A DNA stretch of 64,000 nucleotides, taken from the NCBI GenBank assembly GCA_051954695.1, contig JBQCHL010000007.1, forward strand, positions 145,822 through 209,821, read 5' to 3'. Position 1 is the first letter of the stretch, and each line of letters begins with the position of its first letter. A program made the translations under genes and the position numbers. The notes below the pieces were generated by a model. The model was not told where the DNA came from, did no database searches, and saw nothing but the letters and a program-made list of their open reading frames with translations. This DNA is from Terrimonas_A sp051954695 (GTDB lineage: Bacteria > Bacteroidota > Bacteroidia > Chitinophagales > Chitinophagaceae). Below, in pieces: positions 54,128 to 61,171 of the stretch.

Positions 54128-55111
54128 ATGGCAGCAGCTAAATCAGCATCAACTTCAACATTGCATCCTCTTTCAATCGGGATTGATATTGGCGGAACAG
54201 GCACCAAGTTTGGCATCGTGGACCGCGATGGTAATCTTTTGTTTTCGGATGAGATCTCTACAAAGAAGCATGCAGAAGTAGGTACTTTTATAGATGAGTT
54301 GTATACAGCTTTGTCAGCGCTCATTGACAAAGCAGGGGGCATTGGCCGGATGAAGGGTATTGGCGTTGGTGCGCCCAATGGCAATTACTACACCGGCACT
54401 ATCGAATACGCCCCTAACCTGCCCTGGAAAGGGATCGTGCCGCTGGCTAAACTGATCGAGAACAAATTCAAACTTCCTGTTACCCTCACCAATGATGCCA
54501 ATGCGGCTGCCATCGGTGAAATGATGTATGGTGCTGCCAAAGGCATGAAGGATTTTATCATGATCACGCTTGGTACCGGCGTGGGCAGCGGTATTGTAGC
54601 CAATGGCCAGCTTATTTATGGTCATGATGGATTTGCTGGTGAACTCGGTCATACGATCATCATTCCCGATGGAAGGCTGCACCCCGGCACCGGCAAAAAA
54701 GGTTCCCTGGAAAGCTATGCTTCCGCTACCGGTGTTCGCTACACAACACTGGAACTGCTGGAAACTACCGATACACCCAGTGTGCTGCGTAATATTCCCC
54801 AGGAAGAGATCGATTCCAAAAAAGTATATGAAGCGGCGATACAGGGCGATGGGCTTGCCCGTCACGTATATGAATTCACAGGCCGCATACTTGGCGTGGC
54901 CCTGGCCAATGCAGTAATGTTTTCCAGCCCCGAAGCGATCATCTTATTCGGCGGCCTTACCAAAGCCGGCGACCTCATATTGAAACCCACCCGCGAACAT
55001 ATGGAAGCTAACCTGATACAGGTGTTCCAGAATAAAGTGAAATTGCTGATCAGTCATTTAAGGGAATCTGATGCCGCGATATTGGGAGCTAGTGCATTGG
55101 TATGGGAGTGA
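54128..55111 (+). CDS. ROK-family sugar kinase (probable glucokinase), zinc cysteines lost
   Basis: 327 aa. ATP-dependent hexose kinase. ATP site DIGGTGTK (20-27), sugar site with catalytic Asp123 in TLTNDANAAAIGE, GTGVGSGIVANGQL, and His175 in GELGHTIIIPDG. The usual zinc motif CxCGxxGCxE reads PGTGKKGSLE here: Pro186, Thr188 and Ser193 replace all three cysteines while the final Glu195 and the fold length remain. Absence of a DNA-binding N-terminal domain says kinase rather than repressor. Adjacent to the hexose symporter. Confidence 0.9.
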   Translation: MAAAKSASTSTLHPLSIGIDIGGTGTKFGIVDRDGNLLFSDEISTKKHAEVGTFIDELYTALSALIDKAGGIGRMKGIGVGAPNGNYYTGTIEYAPNLPWKGIVPLAKLIENKFKLPVTLTNDANAAAIGEMMYGAAKGMKDFIMITLGTGVGSGIVANGQLIYGHDGFAGELGHTIIIPDGRLHPGTGKKGSLESYASATGVRYTTLELLETTDTPSVLRNIPQEEIDSKKVYEAAIQGDGLARHVYEFTGRILGVALANAVMFSSPEAIILFGGLTKAGDLILKPTREHMEANLIQVFQNKVKLLISHLRESDAAILGASALVWE

Positions 55112-55148
55112 GTACGAATGATACGAATAGGTGCCAATGGCGCGAATG
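55112..55148. repeat. 9-bp GAATG word repeat after the ROK gene
   Basis: Four near-9-bp units around GAAT or CAAT (ACGAATGAT, ACGAATAGG, TGCCAATGG, CGCGAATGG) begin right at the ROK stop codon, in the gap before a convergent gene. Confidence 0.6.
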
Positions 55149-55171
55149 GACCAGGTTGATTTGAGTGAAAA

Positions 55172-56176
55172 TTATTTGATGATGAATACAGCGGGAACGG
55201 GACGTTGATTGCCTTTATCGGAAGGCAAGATCGTTTCTTTGCCGTTTACCAGCAAGCAACTGCTGCCGCCACCATCTAGATTGAGCGCTTCTACGCAGCC
55301 GAGGTCTGCAAGTATCTTTGCCTGCTGTATCAATGTAGCCCCTTCTGCAATACCGGGATTTCTTCCTTCAACGACCAGAATAATAAGTTTGTTGTCGCGT
55401 GTATAACCCATAGCAGTACGCGGATGCTTGTCGTTGATAGCATTACCTGTAAATTTCAGCTCAACATTGTTGGAGATGCATACCTTTCCATCTTTTACCA
55501 ATACAGGTCCTCCGCCAACAGCAGTTTCCATTTTCCATTTTTTAAACACTTTGCCTGAAGGAACACAACTTTCCTCAGCAGGCAGTATCTTTTTCATTTC
55601 CTTATAAGAAATATGGAAAGCGGCATTGGAATCTTTACGGAATGCTACAGGGTAATCCCAGGCAGAAGGCCATCTGGATGATGAATCGGTATACAACCAG
55701 GCAATATCAGCTTTGCGTTTGGCAGTAATACCCAGAGCACTACCCAGGGGATGACGATAAGTAAGCGTATCTTTTCCTTTGCCTGCAATTGTATGGATGG
55801 TGTACCCCACCTGTTTTCCGTCTTTTATTACTGTATTAAGATTCTGGTTGGTTGCAAAAGAAAAAAATGTACAGTTCACTACTATTGCAGGCTGCTCATT
55901 TTTCTTATAGAATTGAAGTGGTGTAAGTCTTCTTCCCAGCGTTGTGTCTACAGTGAAATGAAGTTTTTTATCAGAAAGATCAGCGATCACATAATAGGCG
56001 ATACTGGGCTTTCCATCAAGTGGATCGTGTGATGAATAAACATGAACAGAAGATGGCAACGATCCAAACAATGAATTCGCCTTTATCCATCTCAGTGAGG
56101 CTCTCTCCTGAGCTTTTACTGTAAAGAATGCAGAAACCAGTGGAATGAGCAGAGCGAAGCAAATGATTTTTTTCAT
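55172..56176 (-). CDS. secreted phosphodiester glycosidase family protein (NAGPA domain)
   Basis: 334 aa with a signal peptide (ends FFTVKAQ). NAGPA-domain motifs: PAIVVNCTFFSF, VGGGPVLVKDGKV, HPRTAMGYTRDNKLIILVVEG, EGATLIQQAKILADLGCVEA and LNLDGGGSSCLLVNG. The human homologue uncovers mannose-6-phosphate tags; bacterial members act on cell-surface or exogenous phosphodiester sugars, unknown here. Confidence 0.92.
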   Translation of the reverse strand: MKKIICFALLIPLVSAFFTVKAQERASLRWIKANSLFGSLPSSVHVYSSHDPLDGKPSIAYYVIADLSDKKLHFTVDTTLGRRLTPLQFYKKNEQPAIVVNCTFFSFATNQNLNTVIKDGKQVGYTIHTIAGKGKDTLTYRHPLGSALGITAKRKADIAWLYTDSSSRWPSAWDYPVAFRKDSNAAFHISYKEMKKILPAEESCVPSGKVFKKWKMETAVGGGPVLVKDGKVCISNNVELKFTGNAINDKHPRTAMGYTRDNKLIILVVEGRNPGIAEGATLIQQAKILADLGCVEALNLDGGGSSCLLVNGKETILPSDKGNQRPVPAVFIIK

Positions 56177-56212
56177 CAGGCATTCATTTTATAGGGTCTC
56201 CACAAAATAAAG

Positions 56213-56272
56213 TATTCTTTGTGCTCTTTGTGGGAATTATCTCCCACAAAGGCACAAAGAGCACAAAGAATA
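56213..56272. repeat. hairpin of CACAAAG words with unequal arms
   Basis: Left arm 56213-56235 pairs with the right arm 56242-56272, which carries one extra 8-bp unit (GGCACAAA); loop about 6 nt. It is 22 bases after lipA on the minus strand and may terminate it. Confidence 0.8.
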
Positions 56273-56294
56273 AAAATATTAATTCAGAAAATAA

Positions 56295-57230
56295 TTATGA
56301 AATTATGGGAGCACTCTTCGCCATTTCCCATTCTTTCTGCCCTAACCCCGGGAACACATGACGTTCGCTATGATAAGATGAACGCACCAGCGGACCGCTT
56401 TCTACATAGTCAAGGCCGAGGTTGTAACCAACCTCGCGATATTCAGCAAACTCATCGGGATGAACAAAACGCTGTACAGGCAAATGTTTTTGTGTAGGCT
56501 GCAGGTATTGGCCAATGGTGACCACATCGCAACCATTATCATACAAATCTTTCAGGGTTTGTATCACTTCCTCGCGGGTTTCGCCAAGGCCCAGCATGAT
56601 ACCGCTCTTTGTTCTTCTTCCACCTTCCTTCAGTGTGCGGATCACTTCCATACTGCGCCAGTATTTAGCCTGTATGCGCACCTGGCGGGTAAGGCGTTCC
56701 ACTGTTTCGATATTGTGGGATACTACCTCGGGTGCTGCATCGATCACCCGTTGGATATCGTCCTTCTTGCCTTTAAAATCAGGGATCAGGGTTTCCAGGG
56801 TGGTATCAGGGTTAAGTGCTTTAACTGCTTTGATGGTATTGTACCAGATAGTGGAGCCGCCGTCTTTCAACTCATCACGGTCAACGGAAGTGATCACCGC
56901 ATGCTTCACTTTCATCAGGTAAATGGCTTCGGCCACACGCTGGGGTTCATCCCAATCCACGGCTTCAGGCCTGCCGGTGGCTACGGCGCAGAACCCGCAA
57001 CTGCGGGTGCATACATTGCCCAGGATCATGAAAGTAGCGGTGCCCGCACCCCAGCATTCGCCCATATTGGGACAGTTACCACTTTCACAGATCGTATGGA
57101 GCTTGTGGGTATCAACCAGGTTACGGACATGCTTATAGCTCTCTCCGATGGGTAATTTCACCCTTAACCAGTCAGGTTTTTTTACCCGGGTTTTATCATT
57201 AGTTGCGGAAACAACGGGAAGTTCGGTCAT
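56295..57230 (-). CDS. lipA: lipoyl synthase
   Basis: 311 aa radical-SAM enzyme that inserts two sulfurs into octanoyl groups on E2 and H proteins. Auxiliary cluster CESGNCPNMGEC (Cys48, 53, 59), radical-SAM CTRSCGFC (Cys74, 78, 81) and C-terminal VRSSYHS serine ligand. The ATG at 57230 is 4 nt after an exact -7 element; an in-frame start at 57287 would precede the promoter. Functionally linked to pdhA in the same window. Confidence 0.97.
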   Translation of the reverse strand: MTELPVVSATNDKTRVKKPDWLRVKLPIGESYKHVRNLVDTHKLHTICESGNCPNMGECWGAGTATFMILGNVCTRSCGFCAVATGRPEAVDWDEPQRVAEAIYLMKVKHAVITSVDRDELKDGGSTIWYNTIKAVKALNPDTTLETLIPDFKGKKDDIQRVIDAAPEVVSHNIETVERLTRQVRIQAKYWRSMEVIRTLKEGGRRTKSGIMLGLGETREEVIQTLKDLYDNGCDVVTIGQYLQPTQKHLPVQRFVHPDEFAEYREVGYNLGLDYVESGPLVRSSYHSERHVFPGLGQKEWEMAKSAPIIS

Positions 57231-57234
57231 AATG

Positions 57235-57242
57235 CAAAAATA
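57235..57242 (-). promoter_or_regulatory. -7 element 4 nt before lipA
   Basis: Minus-strand TATTTTTG, exact TAnnTTTG; spacing to the ATG is the same as for recF and the DUF721 gene, predicting a leaderless lipA message. Confidence 0.5.
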
Positions 57243-57283
57243 CGAGGGATTATGGAAGATAACGAATACAATCCCCCGAAGGT

Positions 57284-58081
57284 TCATTTACGCTTTCCGA
57301 AAAGAATGGCAACATATCCCTGGAAGAAAAGCTGCCTTTCTTTCAGCCTTGCCATAATGGGAATTTTACCGGGATAATAATCAGCGCTCATGCCTATTTC
57401 CAGGGCGGAAACCGTTTCATTAAAGCGGCCATAATCGAAACGCATACCTATCTTGGCAAAGGCACCCGGCTTCACTTTGATCTCTCCCCAACCCTTGCTG
57501 AAACCTCCGCCTGCAATAATGGCGCTCTGGTCCATAAAAAGCGCACTGTCTGCTGAGGAATACTTGATATCCCTTTGGCCTTGTTGCGGATCATCTACTG
57601 TAAGATAATAAGGCCGGAGAAGGCCGAGGGCAACCCCTGCATAATAAACGCCTGTAACGGCCACGCCGTTCTTATTTCCTTTTTGCCCAAAAATATATTG
57701 CTGACCGAAGCCGAGTGTGACGGGATAGAAGTAATTAATTTTCCCGTATATATATGGGTTTCCAAATATGAAGCTCCCCCCCAGCGATTTTTCTTCTTTC
57801 TTCTCTTTTATTTCAGCAAAATCTATCCGGTATAAATTGGTCTTGCGGCTGGTTTTCATTTTACCAAATTCATAAAATGCACCATAACCGTTTGTGCGAA
57901 GCTGAATGCCAAATGTACTTTGCTTGTGATAAACGAGCACTCCTTCTTCAGCCTGGCGCATCAGTTCATTTATCTTCTGGCGTTTGGCTTCTTTTTTCTC
58001 ATTCCTTTCTATTCTTCTGTCCTGTGCAAAGGCTGCAATCGCAAACAGTATAACTACGGCGGAGAGGCTGAGTTTCTTCAC
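57284..58081 (-). CDS. envelope protein of unknown function, probable beta-barrel
   Basis: 265 aa with a signal peptide (ends IAAFAQ), then a charged helix (RRIERNEKKEAKRQKINELM) and strand-rich sequence (STFGIQLRTNGYGAFYEFG, GGSFIFGNPYIYGKINYFYP, GFGQQYIFGQKGNKNGVAV) ending FFQGYVAILFGKRK. The barrel-like pattern suggests an outer-membrane protein; the family is seen in Bacteroidota but I cannot name it. Upstream of lipA by 53 bp, but lipA has its own promoter. Confidence 0.75.
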   Translation of the reverse strand: MKKLSLSAVVILFAIAAFAQDRRIERNEKKEAKRQKINELMRQAEEGVLVYHKQSTFGIQLRTNGYGAFYEFGKMKTSRKTNLYRIDFAEIKEKKEEKSLGGSFIFGNPYIYGKINYFYPVTLGFGQQYIFGQKGNKNGVAVTGVYYAGVALGLLRPYYLTVDDPQQGQRDIKYSSADSALFMDQSAIIAGGGFSKGWGEIKVKPGAFAKIGMRFDYGRFNETVSALEIGMSADYYPGKIPIMARLKERQLFFQGYVAILFGKRK

Positions 58082-58155
58082 AGATTCTTCTATTTAATTA
58101 AAATTACCAAGAGATTTACTCTTGCTTATAACGTAAATTTAGGGCAAAAATTGAA

Positions 58156-58569
58156 ATGACCTCTACAGTAGTTTACAACGGTGATCTCCGCACCACCTGC
58201 ACTCATTTGAAAAGCGGCTCTTTTTTTGAAACCGACGCCCCTACAGACAATAACGGCAAGGGTGAGCGGTTCTCTCCAACCGACCTGATGGCAACCAGCC
58301 TGGCCATTTGTATGGCCACCGTTATGGGCATCAAGGCCCGCACCATGGGCTTTGACCTGAACGATCTGAAAGTGGATGTATTGAAAATAATGAAATCGGA
58401 TCCCCGCCGTGTTGGCGGTATAGAATTAACATTTCATATACCTGAAACCCTCCGCGATATCGACGAAAAAACAAAAACGATCCTGAAACGTACTGCCGAT
58501 ACCTGCCCGGTTGCTAAAAGCATTCACCCGGATATTGAGGTAAAAGTGGATTGGGGGAGTTGGGCTTGA
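58156..58569 (+). CDS. OsmC-family peroxiredoxin
   Basis: 137 aa. Thiol peroxidase for organic hydroperoxides, or relative. Two catalytic cysteines: Cys in LAICMATVMGIKA and Cys in ADTCPVAKSIHPD; SPTDLMATSLA is the OsmC signature. Cytoplasmic. Its TGA stop lies inside heptad array g. Confidence 0.93.
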   Translation: MTSTVVYNGDLRTTCTHLKSGSFFETDAPTDNNGKGERFSPTDLMATSLAICMATVMGIKARTMGFDLNDLKVDVLKIMKSDPRRVGGIELTFHIPETLRDIDEKTKTILKRTADTCPVAKSIHPDIEVKVDWGSWA

Positions 58570-58602
58570 GTCAGGAGTCTTTAGTCGAAAGTCTGGAGTC
58601 GG
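58566..58602 (+). repeat. AGTC heptad array, copy g
   Basis: Five heptads in register, starting one base before the OsmC TGA, which it supplies. A weak inverted partner is at 58683. Confidence 0.85.
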
Positions 58603-58618
58603 ACGCTTACCATTATTT

Positions 58619-58656
58619 AAACAAGCTTTAGGATATTCTAAAGCTTGTTTTTGTTT
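58619..58656 (+). terminator. OsmC terminator
   Basis: Perfect 13-bp stem AAACAAGCTTTAG/CTAAAGCTTGTTT, 6-nt loop, then TTGTTTTC. Its AAACAAGC start resembles the argS terminator. Confidence 0.85.
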
Positions 58657-58682
58657 TCAGGTAATACAAGCTCCTGGCTAAG

Positions 58683-58698
58683 GACTTTCGACCCGACC
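58683..58698 (-). repeat. partial AGTC heptad copy h
   Basis: GACTTTCGAC matches the inverse of ten bases in copy g, with CGACC following; probably an eroded arm on the far side of the terminator. Confidence 0.45.
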
Positions 58699-58798
58699 AG
58701 CAATTCATTCAGTACTTTGGGCAATTGGTGCTTATATCCTTTAATTTATAGCAGCATCATCCGAAAATTTGCTTTTCTTGGCAGATAACGCGGATGAT

Positions 58799-59512
58799 AT
58801 GAACGTCTTGGTGATAGAATACGAAAAAGGGATGGTACAAAAGATCAAGGATTTGCTCCATGAAATTGATGAATCCATCCAGGTAGTAGGAGTAACAGAG
58901 AATATGTTTGCGGCAGCAGAGTGGCTGACCCGTAATAAAATTCCTGATTTGATATTGGCTAATGAAGGCATGATTGCCGGCGTGCAGAAAAAAAGGCGCG
59001 GCGATGTGAAAGCCATTGTCACTTTTTCCACCACTACCGAGGCATATAACTTCGAAGCATTCCGCTATAAAACCATCCGTCATATACTGAATGAGATCCC
59101 AGGTACTGAAGAACGATTGCTGAACTTCGATCAGTACTGGGGCAATGGCGGCAAGGCTGTGGCAGCAGGTAATTTCAAAGAAAGGTTTTTGGTTAAGCAA
59201 GGACAGAAGCTTGTTTCCATTCCCGTTAACCAGATCGCTTATTTTTTTTCACAGGAACGTTTTATTTTCTTCAAAACATTCGATAACCAGAAGTTCCTCC
59301 TGGAATACAGGATGGAGCAACTGGAAAACATTTTATCACCTGAATCTTTCTTCCGGATCAATCGCTCCTATATTGTATCCCTGCAAACAGTAAAAGAAAT
59401 TCATTCTTATTTCGGCAATCGCCTAAAGCTTTATCTCTCTCCTGCAGCCGACAAGGAAGTGGTCGTAAGCAGAAAAAGAGTAACGGATTTTAAGGAATGG
59501 CTGGGAAAATGA
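58799..59512 (+). CDS. LytTR-family regulator with degenerate receiver domain
   Basis: 237 aa from ATG at 58799. N-terminal 1-115 has the receiver fold but lacks its chemistry: the acidic pocket EDE reads EYE (7-9), the phospho-acceptor Asp is Asn55 (PDLILANEG), and the LKP lysine region reads ILNEIP. The C-terminal LytTR DNA-binding domain (about 135-237) is intact: FLVKQGQKLVSIPVNQIAYFF, FFRINRSYIVSLQTVKEI, VVVSRKRVTDFKEWL. No histidine kinase is adjacent, which fits control independent of phosphorylation. Confidence 0.88.
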   Translation: MNVLVIEYEKGMVQKIKDLLHEIDESIQVVGVTENMFAAAEWLTRNKIPDLILANEGMIAGVQKKRRGDVKAIVTFSTTTEAYNFEAFRYKTIRHILNEIPGTEERLLNFDQYWGNGGKAVAAGNFKERFLVKQGQKLVSIPVNQIAYFFSQERFIFFKTFDNQKFLLEYRMEQLENILSPESFFRINRSYIVSLQTVKEIHSYFGNRLKLYLSPAADKEVVVSRKRVTDFKEWLGK

Positions 59513-59717
59513 CCCGGCCATTTTTTGTAAACCGGTCTGCATTTCCTGCAATTTTCGTTCGTGCTTTATTTGTTGCATTTCATACACAAATCCGGTCAGT
59601 TGCTGCATTCAGAGTTGCAACGCTCTTTTTACTTGTCTAGTTTGGTTTTGTAAACATCCAATACCAGTTATCGGTGAAATCCGAATTCACCGGTGATACA
59701 CACACCAAACACAATGT

Positions 59718-61076
59718 ATGATGAAAAGCCACCTGCTCTTTCTCCTGCTATTATTTTGTTTGTCCAATCCTTGTTTCACTCAATGCCTTACGGCTCTGCC
59801 ACCGCCGGCCTGCAATGGTGCAGAGCCGGCCCTGGCAGATAATGAAACCCTGAATGCAGGTACTACCAAATGGTATTACGGTCCCACTGCAACCTTAAAC
59901 AGTCTTACCATCCAGGGAGGAACCCTTGTTGTTTGCAGCGACCTTACCATTGATAAGTTTTACATGACAAGCGGCACGATATTCGTTCGCCCGGGCGCAA
60001 GATTTGTTATCGGCTCCGGTATTGGTTCGGGGCTTACCCTGAATGGCAATTGCGCGATCTATAACTATGGCACCATGGATGTGCAGCGCAACTTATCACT
60101 TGATAACGGTGCTACTGCAAGCACGCCCAATATTATCATCAATGCCACTTCAACATCCATCTTCCGCGTGCCCTTCCAGTATTTCGTGATCAACAATGCA
60201 TATTCCTGGTTTGTGAATAAAGGGCTGGCAGAGTTTGGTGGCGTTATCACCGATCAGTACTCCTCCCCTTCTTCTGTTTGCCTTGGCGGCGGAAGTATAA
60301 TGAGAATGAATATCCTGATCAATAAAACAAGCAACAGCTATGTTGTACCATCTGGTGCAGGATGCGTATCAGTTGCACAGACTTCTATTTTCAATAACAG
60401 GTTGACCGATAATGCTAATTTATATGCCTGCCTGTCTGCCAGTCATAGTTCTTATTCAGGCTGCAGTGGCTGTCCGGCCAATAACTGGGGTGCTGCACAG
60501 GTAATGACAGGGTGTGTTTCATGCAATGCACTTGGTGTGCTGGATATAAAGTTTATTGACCTCAGCGTTTCAGCTGTTACTACAGGCAACAAACTGCAAT
60601 GGGAAATAAAGGATATATTGAAAGCAGGCGCTTTCAGCATTGAAAGGTCTGCAGATGGGGTCCATTATTCACCCATCAGCAATATACCTATTGCAGCAGG
60701 CCTCACTGCTTCCTTTAACTATATTGATAAATCCCCCCTGACAGGATATAATTACTATATGATCAAATATATTCGTTCCGATAATACTATCATCAACAGT
60801 AAAGCAGTACGCGTTTCATCATTACCACAAAACGGTTTCGTCATAAGCCCCATGCCTTTTGATCGCAGCTTTTCTATTTCGTTCTCAAAAGAGGTTGAGC
60901 CTGAAAAAGTGATCCTGACTGACATAATGGGCAGGAATATCAATATAAAATACACCATTGAATCTTACACAGGGTTGATGGAAGTGAAAGTACTGGATGA
61001 TATTGCACCGGGTATGTATATCGTTCATATCCGTTCCGACAAGAATACCATGGCAAAGACGATCTTGAAGAAATAG
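59718..61076 (+). CDS. secreted protein with type IX sorting domain
   Basis: 452 aa. Signal peptide (ends PCFTQ) and a Cys-rich N-terminal beta-solenoid-like region (LNSLTIQGGTLVVCSDLTID, FVIGSGIGSGLTLNGNCAIY); the C-terminal 80 residues are a T9SS type A sorting domain (VISPMPFDRSFSISFSKE, ILTDIMGRNINIKY, APGMYIVHIRSDKNTMAKTILKK). It should be exported across the outer membrane by the Por system. Function of the cargo part unknown, perhaps surface adhesion. Confidence 0.88.
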   Translation: MMKSHLLFLLLLFCLSNPCFTQCLTALPPPACNGAEPALADNETLNAGTTKWYYGPTATLNSLTIQGGTLVVCSDLTIDKFYMTSGTIFVRPGARFVIGSGIGSGLTLNGNCAIYNYGTMDVQRNLSLDNGATASTPNIIINATSTSIFRVPFQYFVINNAYSWFVNKGLAEFGGVITDQYSSPSSVCLGGGSIMRMNILINKTSNSYVVPSGAGCVSVAQTSIFNNRLTDNANLYACLSASHSSYSGCSGCPANNWGAAQVMTGCVSCNALGVLDIKFIDLSVSAVTTGNKLQWEIKDILKAGAFSIERSADGVHYSPISNIPIAAGLTASFNYIDKSPLTGYNYYMIKYIRSDNTIINSKAVRVSSLPQNGFVISPMPFDRSFSISFSKEVEPEKVILTDIMGRNINIKYTIESYTGLMEVKVLDDIAPGMYIVHIRSDKNTMAKTILKK

Positions 61077-61092
61077 TGATACAGATGGAAGA

Positions 61093-61152
61093 AGTATCGC
61101 AAAGGGCGCAAAGATTTCGCAAAGAGCACAACGTGGCGTCCTTTGCGATACT
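61093..61152. terminator. hairpin of CGCAAAG words between convergent genes
   Basis: Arms 61093-61109 and 61136-61152 (17 bp, one mismatch); the loop holds more CGCAAAG-like words. Likely ends the T9SS gene and DUF2851. Confidence 0.7.
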
Positions 61153-61171
61153 CTTAACCAACCTAACACTT

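Noticed and set aside
56460..57155. 231-codon frame antisense to lipA
   Set aside because: Shadow of lipA; no start context or homology-like motif.
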